64,000 bases of DNA, taken from the NCBI GenBank assembly GCA_964412375.1, contig CAYPOD010000004.1, forward strand, positions 72,715 through 136,714. The letters are read 5' to 3'. Positions within the stretch are counted from its first letter, which is position 1. Each line of letters begins with the position of its first letter. The notes beneath the pieces were generated by a model. It ran no database searches. It was not told where the DNA came from and saw only the letters and a program-made list of their open reading frames with translations. Positions 27,284 to 35,310 of this stretch are shown here, piece after piece. The translations under genes and the position numbers were made by a program. The stretch comes from CADEDV01 sp964412375. Its GTDB lineage: Bacteria > Bacteroidota > Bacteroidia > Chitinophagales > Chitinophagaceae.

Positions 27284-27357
27284 AAACAAGCTCTAAATTG
27301 GGTGAGAGATAAAAAATGCAGGCGGCTTATTTTTGTAATTGCTTGCTGGTAAAACAT
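27280..27357 (-). CDS. Possible 25-aa upstream ORF coupled to leuA
   Basis: An ATG at 27357 opens a 25-codon frame that ends exactly over the leuA start as ATGA (27280-27283), so its ribosomes would deliver translation to leuA. Three Leu codons fall in a six-codon window (CTG CAT TTT TTA TCT CTC) and the last sense codon is also Leu. There is no terminator between it and leuA, so a classical attenuator is excluded. Translational control by leucine supply would be conceivable. It may be fortuitous. Confidence 0.35.
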   Translation of the reverse strand: MFYQQAITKISRLHFLSLTQFRACL

Positions 27358-27376
27358 CAATAAACAACCTGCAACA

Positions 27377-27408
27377 CTAAATTACCGGTATCAACAGGGC
27401 GGGTGAAA
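27377..27408 (-). promoter_or_regulatory. Candidate leuA promoter
   Basis: On the minus strand TTTC (27405-27408) and TAATTTAG (27377-27384) are 20 bases apart, the spacing of Bacteroidota -33/-7 elements. TAATTTAG differs from TAnnTTTG at one position. A start about six bases downstream would place the 25-codon ORF at the front of the transcript. The match is imperfect. Confidence 0.35.
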
Positions 27409-27424
27409 TCAAAATTGGGGATTA

Positions 27425-27460
27425 TTTACACTTTGTAAACAGGCCTGTTTCGGCTGAAAC
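27425..27460. promoter_or_regulatory. Cluster of three overlapping inverted repeats between leuA and a divergent gene
   Basis: Three dyads follow each other: TTTACA-CTT-TGTAAA (27425-27439), the perfect 14-bp palindrome AAACAGGCCTGTTT (27437-27450), and GTTTC-GGCT-GAAAC (27447-27460). The 12-mer CTTGCTGGTAAA occurs twice on the plus strand, at 27462-27473 and 27342-27353. These are protein-binding-site-like features in a divergent promoter region, 37 to 72 bases before the plus-strand gene at 27497. The binding protein is unknown. Confidence 0.5.
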
Positions 27461-27496
27461 CCTTGCTGGTAAAGGATTTTAAATTTTTAAATTACG

Positions 27497-29044
27497 ATGG
27501 CCAACCGATCTGCCGATGCTTTGTTTCTGCTGGTGAAATCGCTGGAAAAGAGTGAGAAAAGAAATTTCAAACTCTATGTCAAGCGAAATACTGACACGGC
27601 CGATCTCAAGATCATCCAGTTGTTTGATGCGCTGGACAAGATGGAAGAATATGACGAAAAAATATTGCTTCGCAAAGCAAGAGGAATCCGCAAACAGCAA
27701 CTTTCTAACACCAAAGCTCACCTGTACAAACAGTTGTTGGCAAGCCTGCGGATCATCCGCGACGATGAGAATATTGACATCCAGTTGCATGAACAGATGG
27801 ATCATGCCCGGATACTTTTCAATAAAGGACTTTACCTGCAGGCCTTACGCCAGTTGGATAAGCTGAAAGAAACAGCCAAAGCCTATCACCAGCTAACCTA
27901 CCTGCAACAGGCACTTTTTTTTGAGAAAAAGATTGAAGCGCTTTACATCACCCGCAGTATGCAAAACAGGGCCGGGCAGTTATCGGCAGAATCGGATGCG
28001 GTGAACCGGCAATTGACGATTGTCAACGATCTTTCTAACCTTTCGCTGCAATTGTACAGTTGGTACATACAAAATGGTCATGGCCGAAATGAAAAAGATA
28101 TCCGGGAGGTGAAACAGTTTTTTGAAAAACGGATTCCCTCACCGCTCCGGTTAACCGGTTTTTATGAAAAGCTTTATTACTGCCAGAGTTTTTGCTGGTA
28201 TGCTTTCATCCGTCGTGACTACCTGCAGTATTACCGCTATTCGCAGAAATGGGTAAACCTCTTTGATGAATTTCCCGGGATGCTGCAGACAGAAACGGCA
28301 ATTTATATTAAGGGCATGCACAACCTCATGAGCTCTTATTTTGATATGCTGCAGCACCGCAAACTGGCGGATACGATTAAAAAATTTGAACGATTTGTAC
28401 AAAGCAAGGCAGTTGTGCAGAATGAAAAAAACCGCATTCTTGCTTACCAGTATTTATACACAGCCCGCATCAATCTTTATTTCCTGCAAGGCACTTTCAC
28501 CAAGGGTCTCCGGCTGGTACCTTTCCTGGAAGATATGCTGCACCAGTATGGTCCATTTCTCGACACACACCGGGTGCTGGTATTTTATTACAAGATCGCC
28601 TGCCTGTATTTTGGCAGCGGTAATAATGAAAAGGCGATTGACTACCTCAACCGCATCATTAACCAGAAAGGTGACCTGCGGACCGACCTGCAATGTTATG
28701 CACGCCTGCTGCATCTTATTGCTCACTATGAACTCGGCAATTTTGAATTGCTGGAATACCTGATCAAGTCGGTGTACCGTTATATGGCCAAAATGGAAAA
28801 TCTCACTAAGGTGGAGGAAGAAATGTTTGCTTTCCTGCGCCGTTCTTTCCATGTCGGCGCCCATGCCCTGAAGCCTGAATTTGAAAGGCTGCTAGTAAAA
28901 CTGAAAAAATATGAAGGCAACCCGCTGGAGAGCCGGGCCTTTGTTTATCTCGATGTTATCTCCTGGCTCGAAAGCAAAATAAGCGGTGTGAATGTTCAGG
29001 ATGTGATCAGGGAAAAATTTTTGGTAGGCAAAAGGGGAATGTAA
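27497..29044 (+). CDS. Conserved hypothetical all-helical protein, 515 aa
   Basis: I do not recognise a named function. The protein is soluble, without a signal peptide or membrane segment, and is built of amphipathic helices with many Tyr, Leu, Lys and Gln residues. Helix pairs such as ILFNKGLYLQALRQLDKLKE (about 110-130) and GSGNNEKAIDYLNRII (about 375-390) look like degenerate tetratricopeptide-type repeats, suggesting a scaffold. It is divergent from leuA across a 213-base region with the dyads described above. No partner gene follows on the same strand. A role linked to amino acid supply would be a guess from position only. Confidence 0.8.
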   Translation: MANRSADALFLLVKSLEKSEKRNFKLYVKRNTDTADLKIIQLFDALDKMEEYDEKILLRKARGIRKQQLSNTKAHLYKQLLASLRIIRDDENIDIQLHEQMDHARILFNKGLYLQALRQLDKLKETAKAYHQLTYLQQALFFEKKIEALYITRSMQNRAGQLSAESDAVNRQLTIVNDLSNLSLQLYSWYIQNGHGRNEKDIREVKQFFEKRIPSPLRLTGFYEKLYYCQSFCWYAFIRRDYLQYYRYSQKWVNLFDEFPGMLQTETAIYIKGMHNLMSSYFDMLQHRKLADTIKKFERFVQSKAVVQNEKNRILAYQYLYTARINLYFLQGTFTKGLRLVPFLEDMLHQYGPFLDTHRVLVFYYKIACLYFGSGNNEKAIDYLNRIINQKGDLRTDLQCYARLLHLIAHYELGNFELLEYLIKSVYRYMAKMENLTKVEEEMFAFLRRSFHVGAHALKPEFERLLVKLKKYEGNPLESRAFVYLDVISWLESKISGVNVQDVIREKFLVGKRGM

Positions 29045-29346
29045 TATCCTTCATTCACGGTGGCAGCATTCAGTTAACCTGTAATGCAAGGGATATAGTT
29101 TATTCCCATACTTTATTCATCGGGGATTATTTTATTCCTATGCTCAAGAATTTTCAAATCATTTGTCTTGTGTAGTTGTTCAAATGCTGCACCAGGTTGG
29201 TAAGGTCATATACGGATGCGGTTATAGACATTACCATCAGCAGCCCTGTTTATCACCAGTTGAAAAATCGCATAACCGGATGAGCAAAAAAGAAACCGCC
29301 TGCAATTTTTTATCACAAGCGGTTTGGTTGTTTAATGGCAAAGTAT
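29045..29346. other. Gap of about 300 bases, largely non-coding
   Basis: Apart from the terminator at 29293-29325 I see nothing supported here. A plus-strand frame from 29163 runs across the terminator into the antisense of the histone-like gene and has an unnatural composition. Confidence 0.6.
29293..29325 (-). terminator. Terminator of the histone-H1-like gene
   Basis: AAACCGC (29293-29299) pairs with GCGGTTT (29319-29325) over 7 bp with a 19-base loop, and the minus strand continues TCTTTTTTGC. It begins 21 bases past the stop codon. The loop is long, so the call is moderate. Confidence 0.65.
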
Positions 29347-29829
29347 TTATCCAACCTGGGGTGAACCGTTTTCCGGCACTTCTTCAGCAGGGCTGTTTTC
29401 TGCAACAGGCTCTGAACTGATGGGTTCGCCTAGTGCAACATTTTCAGCCGGCTCAGGTACATAATATATTGGAGCAGGTTCTGCTACGGGAACCGGTGCT
29501 GGTTTAGATGCCGGGGCTTTTTTTGGTGCTGGTTTACGGACAGGTTTTTTCGCAACCACTTTTTTCTTTGCTGCTTTTTTGACTACTTTCTTTTTAGCGG
29601 CCTTTTTAGGAGCAGAACGTTTTACTGCTTTCCCGCCACGACGGGCAGGCTTTTTAGCTGCTGCCTTTTTTTTGACTGCTTTTTTCTTTGGTGCTACTTT
29701 TCTTTTCACCGCTTTCCCGCCACGGCGGGCAGATTTTTTTACTGTTTTTTTCTTTGTAGCCACTTTACGCCGGGCTACTTTTTTGGCCGGTTTTTTCCGG
29801 GCTGCTTTTGCTTTTTTGCGGGAAGCCAT
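29347..29829 (-). CDS. Lys/Ala-rich histone-H1-like protein
   Basis: The 160-residue protein has two parts. Residues 1-110 are almost only Lys, Ala, Arg, Val and Pro, in the KKA/KKV repeats of bacterial histone-H1-like and AlgP-type DNA-binding proteins. Residues 111-160 are acidic and Pro/Glu-rich (PVAEPAPIYYVPEPAENVA). ARRGGKAV occurs twice, 28 residues apart, and the DNA copies are 84 bases apart (around 29623 and 29707) and nearly identical, so the tail grew by an in-frame duplication. It probably binds DNA or RNA non-specifically. The acidic C-terminal half is unusual for the type. Confidence 0.8.
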   Translation of the reverse strand: MASRKKAKAARKKPAKKVARRKVATKKKTVKKSARRGGKAVKRKVAPKKKAVKKKAAAKKPARRGGKAVKRSAPKKAAKKKVVKKAAKKKVVAKKPVRKPAPKKAPASKPAPVPVAEPAPIYYVPEPAENVALGEPISSEPVAENSPAEEVPENGSPQVG

Positions 29830-30128
29830 ACAATAGAGGTTTGAAGGTTTTTAAATGGTAAAAGTTGTTTTTTTACGGGGAACTGAAATTACAATCATTC
29901 GCTGCTTTCAGCAAAATTTAATCGCTGTTTTTGGATTTCTTTTTTGTTGTTGCGGCATTGATCAGAATTTATGCACATAATTGCTACCCCGTGGAAGCAT
30001 AAAGGGCTATTCCTAAATTCATACTGCCAGTTTTCCAGCCAAAGGCAGCCGCTTATCCCAAAACAGTTAATACTTTCTTTCCGGCAATCTAATTTCATTT
30101 TTCATCATTAACTGAAAATCATCCTGTC

Positions 30129-31169
30129 ATGCCCAAAAAGAAATTCTTTACAACAACCGGGTTGCTGGTATTTATTGCAGTTGCCGTTTCGGCACAAGCT
30201 CCGGGATCATTATTGGCGGTGAACAAAGCAGACAACAGTGTTTCGTTAATTGATCTGTCTTCAGGCAAAGAGATTGTTGCATTAAAAACAGGTAATGGCC
30301 CGCATGAAGTGGCCACTTCTTTTGATGGCGCAACAGCGGTGGTTTGCAATTATGGTGATAAAACGGCCAACAACAGTCTTTCCGTGATTGACATTAAATC
30401 AAAAAAAGTCACCAAAGTAATTGACCTGGGTACTTACCTGCGGCCTCATGGCATTGAATTTATTAATAGCAAGGAAGCATTGGTGACCAGCGAAGCCACA
30501 CAAACACTTATTAAGGTTCATATTGAAACCGGTGCAGTGGAAGAAGTGGTAAAAACAGGCCAGCCGGGTAGCCACATGGTGGCGTATTGCCGCAAGGATG
30601 GGAAGGCTTATGTGGCCAATATACCCGCAGGCACCGTGAGCCAGGTGGATGTGAAAGAAAAGAAACTGCTCAACACCATACAACTGAAGAAAGGAGTGGA
30701 GGGACTGGATGTTTCACCCGATGGTAAAGAACTGTGGGTAGCCAACCGGGATGATAGTTCAGTAACAGTAGTAAATACAAACACATTGGAGAAGTTGGCT
30801 GTCTTGCCAGCTCACCAGGTTGCTTTCCGGGTAAAATTCTTGCCCGACGGCAGTCATGTGGTGGTTTCAAATGGTATGTCGGGCAACCTGGGTGTTTATA
30901 ATGTGCAGGAAAGAAAATGGATTAAGGATATCAACTTCTTTGATCTTGATCTCGGTGTTGACAAGATCGGAACAGTAAATAACTCCGAAAATCCGCCGAT
31001 ACCTGTAGGTATTGCTACGCATGCCAGTAGCAGGTTTGTGTATGTGGCGAATGCCAATTATGGACTGGTGGCTGTGGTTGATGCAAAAACATGGACGGTG
31101 GTAAATGCTATCAAAGTAGGTAAAGGACCTGACGGGTTGTACTATTCACCAGTAAGCATAAGCGGATGA
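30129..31169 (+). CDS. Exported YVTN/NHL-type beta-propeller protein
   Basis: It has a signal peptide (MPKKKFFTTTGLLVFIAVAVSA, cleavage near AQA). The rest of the 346 residues forms seven or so repeats of the 40-residue YVTN type: motifs such as GNGPHEVATSFDG, GVEGLDVSPDGKELWVANRD and RFVYVANANYGLVAVVD recur at about 40-residue spacing. Such periplasmic or surface propellers are often protein- or metal-binding scaffolds, and a precise activity cannot be read. The gene precedes fusA but is separated from it by a fusA promoter. Confidence 0.87.
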   Translation: MPKKKFFTTTGLLVFIAVAVSAQAPGSLLAVNKADNSVSLIDLSSGKEIVALKTGNGPHEVATSFDGATAVVCNYGDKTANNSLSVIDIKSKKVTKVIDLGTYLRPHGIEFINSKEALVTSEATQTLIKVHIETGAVEEVVKTGQPGSHMVAYCRKDGKAYVANIPAGTVSQVDVKEKKLLNTIQLKKGVEGLDVSPDGKELWVANRDDSSVTVVNTNTLEKLAVLPAHQVAFRVKFLPDGSHVVVSNGMSGNLGVYNVQERKWIKDINFFDLDLGVDKIGTVNNSENPPIPVGIATHASSRFVYVANANYGLVAVVDAKTWTVVNAIKVGKGPDGLYYSPVSISG

Positions 31170-31246
31170 ACATAGGATGGGTTTGGTATTTGCGCTACTG
31201 CTGAAAATTAACCCCTTCCGGCACTTTTTTTTCTCCCATTTTCCCC

Positions 31247-31254
31247 TACCTTTG
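31247..31254 (+). promoter_or_regulatory. fusA promoter, -7 box
   Basis: TACCTTTG is a perfect match to the Bacteroidota -7 consensus TAnnTTTG. The -33 region about 20 bases upstream is a T-run (CTTTTTTTT) and only partly fits. The predicted start lies near 31260, giving a leader of about 240 bases before fusA. Confidence 0.75.
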
Positions 31255-31259
31255 CGCCG

Positions 31260-31502
31260 CCATTAAGAAAGGTCACAGGTGGGTGCAGTCAACGTTGTTT
31301 CAGGGCTTTTCTTCAAGTGGCAGTCTATGAGAGTCTGATCAACATACACCGGCACAATGCAACCCGCCCCGGCGGACACTGCAAATATCTTTCTGCTGCC
31401 GGTTCTTTTCCCAGCAAAACATAGTTATAGCAAGGGTGATGTAGAAAAGCAGAACCCGAAACATAAATAGTCAATCTTAAATCAAAAAAATAAACAATAG
31501 TC
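31260..31502 (+). promoter_or_regulatory. Long structured 5' leader of fusA
   Basis: No convincing reading frame fills this leader. A nested fold is visible: outer stem ACCGGCA (31348-31354) with TGCCGGT (31397-31403), inner TGCA (31358-31361) with TGCA (31380-31383), and a GC-rich apical hairpin CCGCC/GGCGG (31364-31375). The last 60 bases are AT-rich and unstructured, exposing the start codon. No known riboswitch class fits by eye. A role in expression control is inferred from length and structure. Confidence 0.5.
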
Positions 31503-33647
31503 ATGGCCGACTTAAAATTTCAGCGAAACTTTGGTATTGCGGCTCATATTGATGCCGGTAAGACCACTACAACGGAACGTATCCTCCGTTACACCGGTAT
31601 GATCCACCGCATTGGTGAGGTGCACGATGGCGCCGCTACCACCGACTGGATGGAGCAGGAAAAAGAAAGAGGTATCACCATCACTTCTGCAGCGGTAAGC
31701 TGTAAATGGAATTTCCCTACCGTACTGGGTAAAGCTACTCCAGACACCAAGCAATATTCATTTAATATCATTGACACCCCGGGTCACGTTGACTTCACAG
31801 TGGAAGTTGAACGTTCCATGCGGGTGTTGGATGGTTTGATCGCATTATTTTCTGCCGTGGATGGTGTAGAGCCTCAGTCTGAAACCGTATGGCGCCAGGC
31901 CAACCGTTATGGTGTTCCCCGTATCGGTTTCGTTAATAAGATGGACCGTGCAGGAGCCGATTTCCTGAACGTGGTGAAGCAGGTGAAAGAAATGCTCGGT
32001 TCCAAAGCTGTTCCGCTGCAATTGCCCATTGGCGCCGAAGATGATTTCAAAGGCGTGGTGGACCTGATCAAAATGAAAGGTATCATCTGGCACATGGAAA
32101 CCGAAGGAATGACCTTTGATGAGATTGATATTCCTGCTGACATGGTGGAAGAAGCCAAAGAGTGGAGAGCTAACCTCGTTGAAGCTGTTGCTGAGTATGA
32201 CGACCAGTTGATGGAAAAATTCTTTGACAACCCGGACAGCATCACCGAAAATGAAATTCATGAAGCCATCCGCAAAGCAACGATTGATCTTTCCATCGTT
32301 CCGATGATGTGCGGTTCTTCCTTTAAGAATAAAGGTGTGCAGACAGCTTTGGATGCCGTTTGCCGTTACCTCCCTTCACCGGTTGATATCCCGGACACAG
32401 AGGGTACGCATCCTGACAGCGGTGAAAAGCTGACCCGTAAAGCCGATCCCAAAGAACCGTTTGCTGCGCTGGCCTTTAAGATCATGACCGATCCTTTCGT
32501 GGGTCGCCTGGCCTTTTTCCGGGTGTATTCAGGCCACCTCGATGCTGGCTCATATGTATTGAACGTAAGAAGCGGTAAGAAAGAAAGGATCAGCCGTATC
32601 ATGAAAATGTTTGCCAACAAGCAAAATCCGATTGATTTCATAGAAGCAGGTGATATCGGCGCTGCGGTTGGTTTCAAAGAGATCAAAACCGGTGATACAC
32701 TTTGCCATGAAGATCATCCGATCACTTTGGAGAATATGTTCATTCCTGAGCCGGTAATCGCCATTGCGGTGGAGCCAAAAACTCAGGCTGACGTTGATAA
32801 GATGGGTATGGCTATTGCCAAACTGGTGGAAGAAGATCCTACACTGCGTGTGAACACCGATGAAGATACCGGTCAGACCATCCTTCGTGGAATGGGTGAG
32901 TTGCACCTGGAGATCATCATTGATCGTATGCGCCGTGAGTTTAAAGTAGAAGTGAACCAGGGTGCGCCGCAGGTAGCTTATAAAGAAGCATTCACAGCAA
33001 CTGTTGAACACCGTGAGACCTTGAAAAAGCAAACCGGTGGTCGTGGTAAATTCGCCGACATCCAGTTCAGCATTGGTCCTGTTGATGCTGATTGGAAAGC
33101 AGAAAATCCTGATAAGCACTACCAGTTTGTGAACGACCTGTTTGGCGGATCCATTCCCCGTGAGTTTGTTCCGGCTATCCAGAAAGGTTTTGAACAATCC
33201 ATGACCACAGGTGTACTGGCCAACTACCCGGTTGATAATATGAAGATCCGTGTATTTGATGGAAGCTTCCACGCTGTTGACTCTGACTCCATGTCGTTTG
33301 AGCTTTGTGCCAAACAAGGTTTCCGTGAAGCGGCAAGAAAAGCAAAACCAGTGCTGCTGGAGCCGATCATGAAAGTGGAAGTGATCACACCTGCACAGTA
33401 CATGGGTGATGTGACGGGTGACCTGAACCGTCGTCGTGCCATACTTGAGGGAATGGATAACCGTGCCGGTGCAGAAGTGATCAAAGCTAAAGTGCCGCTG
33501 AGTGAAATGTTTGGTTATGTGACCCAGCTCCGTTCACTGTCGTCCGGCCGGGCTTCTTCAACCATGGAGTTCTCACACTATTCACCTGCACCAAACAATA
33601 TCGCTGAGGAAGTGATTGCGAAGGTGAAAGGGAAAGTGAGTGCCTGA
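31503..33647 (+). CDS. fusA: Translation elongation factor G
   Basis: The 714-residue translational GTPase catalyses ribosomal translocation. The P-loop AHIDAGKT is at residues 14-21, and the G3 motif DTPGHVDFT and G4 motif NKMD are present. Domains II to V follow, with the RGMGELHLE segment of domain III. Length is slightly above the 700 of E. coli. In most bacteria fusA follows rpsL and rpsG; here the upstream neighbour is a propeller protein and fusA has its own promoter and terminator. It lies only 1.4 kb before the S10 operon, suggesting an ancestral str-S10 linkage that was interrupted. Confidence 0.98.
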   Translation: MADLKFQRNFGIAAHIDAGKTTTTERILRYTGMIHRIGEVHDGAATTDWMEQEKERGITITSAAVSCKWNFPTVLGKATPDTKQYSFNIIDTPGHVDFTVEVERSMRVLDGLIALFSAVDGVEPQSETVWRQANRYGVPRIGFVNKMDRAGADFLNVVKQVKEMLGSKAVPLQLPIGAEDDFKGVVDLIKMKGIIWHMETEGMTFDEIDIPADMVEEAKEWRANLVEAVAEYDDQLMEKFFDNPDSITENEIHEAIRKATIDLSIVPMMCGSSFKNKGVQTALDAVCRYLPSPVDIPDTEGTHPDSGEKLTRKADPKEPFAALAFKIMTDPFVGRLAFFRVYSGHLDAGSYVLNVRSGKKERISRIMKMFANKQNPIDFIEAGDIGAAVGFKEIKTGDTLCHEDHPITLENMFIPEPVIAIAVEPKTQADVDKMGMAIAKLVEEDPTLRVNTDEDTGQTILRGMGELHLEIIIDRMRREFKVEVNQGAPQVAYKEAFTATVEHRETLKKQTGGRGKFADIQFSIGPVDADWKAENPDKHYQFVNDLFGGSIPREFVPAIQKGFEQSMTTGVLANYPVDNMKIRVFDGSFHAVDSDSMSFELCAKQGFREAARKAKPVLLEPIMKVEVITPAQYMGDVTGDLNRRRAILEGMDNRAGAEVIKAKVPLSEMFGYVTQLRSLSSGRASSTMEFSHYSPAPNNIAEEVIAKVKGKVSA

Positions 33648-33679
33648 TCCGGCCTTATCAGTAATACATATATAAAATG

Positions 33680-33710
33680 AAATGCCGCCCGATATTTGAG
33701 GGCGGCATTT
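33680..33710 (+). terminator. fusA terminator
   Basis: An 11-bp stem AAATGCCGCCC/GGGCGGCATTT with a nine-base loop is followed by AGTTTTTT on the plus strand. It lies 33 bases beyond the fusA stop. Confidence 0.93.
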
Positions 33711-33904
33711 AGTTTTTTAAAAAATCACTTGACAACGCTCAATAATTTCATGTATTCTTTATAGAAATGCCGGTGATAAAATGAGATTTGGGTTTACTGG
33801 CACCGTATTTGGTGCTTAAATGACCGGAATTCACTCCGTCTTTAAGATACCAATATTTATTAAGGCCCTGAGCTAACGTATGAAAAACACAATGTTCTAT
33901 GCAT

Positions 33905-33926
33905 AAGGACTCAGCAATGAGTCCTT
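33905..33926 (+). terminator. Second plus-strand terminator, with no assigned gene before it
   Basis: A perfect 9-bp stem AAGGACTCA/TGAGTCCTT has a GCAA tetraloop and is followed by ATTTTTTTAG on the plus strand. Its right arm overlaps the stop codon of the minus-strand flippase-like gene. On the minus strand no U-tract follows, so the orientation is plus. As fusA already has a terminator at 33680, this one either is a back-up or ends a short transcript from 33711-33904. Confidence 0.7.
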
Positions 33927-34806
33927 ATTTTTTTAGCGGGTCTTTAAAAACATAAACTGCACCAACGGCCGAAGTAAGCAGAGTGATGAGATAAAACAGC
34001 AGGCTGATGACCACAGAACTTTCCTGCATCAAGCCAAAATAAAGGGAGCCTTCCAGGAACACCACTTCCCTGATTCCCAACCCGCCAATTGTCAACGGTA
34101 ACACTGAAACAACAGATGATAAAAGGAAAATAAATATGTATTCAGTAGTATGGGCCGGTATGCCCAAAGCAGCCATGATAAGGTAAACGCAGATAACCTG
34201 CGAAGCCTGTACTGCAATGCCCAGTAGCAGGGTGGGAGTGAAACTGCTTACAAAATCTTTCAGGTAAGTCCGGATAACAAAATATAAAGCGGCCACGGCC
34301 AGTAGTGATCCGGCCACAAGCATAACAATATGCAGTTTTTCTTTAAGCACAATGAGCCCATACACGGCGAGGATCAGTCCCAGCCCCGCCAGCCCGCTGA
34401 AACGGTCGAGCAGAACGGCGGCTGCTGTTTTTTTATACGGGACATTATATTTCTTTGTCAGCAACACCACTTTATAGGCATCGCCGCTGATTGAGCCGGG
34501 CAAAAACAGGTTGTAAAACATTCCCAGCCAGTACAATTTGATGTTCGGCACCTGGCCTGGATGGACATTTATGTTACTGAAATAGATGCTGAGCCTGACG
34601 GCGGAAACCAGTTTTGAAACAACAAATGCCAGCAAAGCCAGGAAAAGGAAAAGCCAGTTGGCATTTTGCAAAGCCTGTCCGGCCTTTGCAAAATCAATTT
34701 TTCCTGAGACATACCAAAGGCAGGCAATAGTGACGGCTATTTTTAGCAATAATTTCAGCCAGTTTGGTATTTTAAAGCCAGATTTGTTTTGAGTTTCTTC
34801 TTTCAT
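33925..34806 (-). CDS. Flippase-like/lysylphosphatidylglycerol synthase-type membrane protein
   Basis: The 293-residue protein has about eight transmembrane segments and belongs to the UPF0104 / LPG synthase transmembrane family (Pfam LPG_synthase_TM). Typical segments are YWLGMFYNLFLPGSISGDAYK and LPLTIGGLGIREVVFLEG, which frame the family's conserved Gly and Arg residues. It lacks the soluble aminoacyl-transferase domain of MprF, so flipping or moving a lipid is more likely than synthesis. ATG 34806 (MKEETQNKSG) is preferred to the longer frame from 34863. It interrupts the usual fusA-rpsJ adjacency on the opposite strand. Confidence 0.87.
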   Translation of the reverse strand: MKEETQNKSGFKIPNWLKLLLKIAVTIACLWYVSGKIDFAKAGQALQNANWLFLFLALLAFVVSKLVSAVRLSIYFSNINVHPGQVPNIKLYWLGMFYNLFLPGSISGDAYKVVLLTKKYNVPYKKTAAAVLLDRFSGLAGLGLILAVYGLIVLKEKLHIVMLVAGSLLAVAALYFVIRTYLKDFVSSFTPTLLLGIAVQASQVICVYLIMAALGIPAHTTEYIFIFLLSSVVSVLPLTIGGLGIREVVFLEGSLYFGLMQESSVVISLLFYLITLLTSAVGAVYVFKDPLKK

Positions 34807-34942
34807 TTTAAAACAGCAGGTAGCAAAGAAAGGCAAATCAAGCCTAAGTTTACTGTGAATCATCTGTTTATAATTAAATCCCGGCGATCACAACAACCAG
34901 GTAAAAAGATTCTCCACAGCCTACAAAATTCTTTACCAACTA

Positions 34943-34974
34943 TTTGGAAGGAATAACCCACAACCCTACCTTTG
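34943..34974 (+). promoter_or_regulatory. Promoter of the S10-spc ribosomal protein operon
   Basis: TTTG (34943-34946) and TACCTTTG (34967-34974) are separated by exactly 20 bases. Both elements match the Bacteroidota -33/-7 consensus fully. The start codon of rpsJ lies 31 bases after the -7 box. This is the best promoter in the window. Confidence 0.88.
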
Positions 34975-35004
34975 CACTCCCAAAAGAAAATTGGGATTTT
35001 ACAC

Positions 35005-35310
35005 ATGTCTCAGCGAATCAGAATCAAATTACAGTCTTACGATCATAACCTGGTAGATAAATCTGCTGAAAAGATCGTAAAAACAGTTCGCAGCACCGGC
35101 GCTGTGGTAACAGGTCCAATTCCCCTGCCCACCCGCAAAAAGATCTTTACGGTTTTGCGTTCACCCCACGTAAACAAGAAGAGCCGTGAGCAATTCCAGC
35201 TCGCTACGCACAAGCGTTTGCTGGATATCTACACTTCTTCTTCAAGAACAGTGGATGCGCTGAGCAAGCTGGATTTACCCAGTGGTGTGGAAGTGGAAAT
35301 CAAAGCGTAG
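35005..35310 (+). CDS. rpsJ: 30S ribosomal protein uS10
   Basis: The 101-residue protein begins MSQRIRIKLQSYDHNLVD, the canonical S10 N terminus, and contains the conserved TGPIPLPTRK segment. The frame is open further upstream, but that region contains the -7 box, so ATG 35005 is the start. It is the first gene of the S10 operon. An exceptional 371-base gap separates it from rplC. Confidence 0.98.
   Translation: MSQRIRIKLQSYDHNLVDKSAEKIVKTVRSTGAVVTGPIPLPTRKKIFTVLRSPHVNKKSREQFQLATHKRLLDIYTSSSRTVDALSKLDLPSGVEVEIKA

Noticed and set aside
27280..27480. A leucine attenuator before leuA like the one before ilvE
   Set aside because: There is no terminator hairpin between the small ORF and leuA, and the ORF has only a few Leu codons. 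Only translational coupling remains possible.
29895..30098. A 67-codon minus-strand frame before the propeller gene
   Set aside because: It is short and unusually Cys-rich, without a promoter or a family, and ends in an AT-rich region. It is more likely a chance frame.
32550..33317. A 255-codon frame on the minus strand opposite fusA
   Set aside because: It lies within the highly conserved fusA gene and shows antisense composition; no promoter or family motif supports it.
33729..33758. TTGACA and TATTCT spaced by 18 bases, resembling an enteric sigma-70 promoter
   Set aside because: Bacteroidota use the different -33/-7 consensus, so the match is not evidence for a promoter here. It is mentioned only with the orphan terminator.
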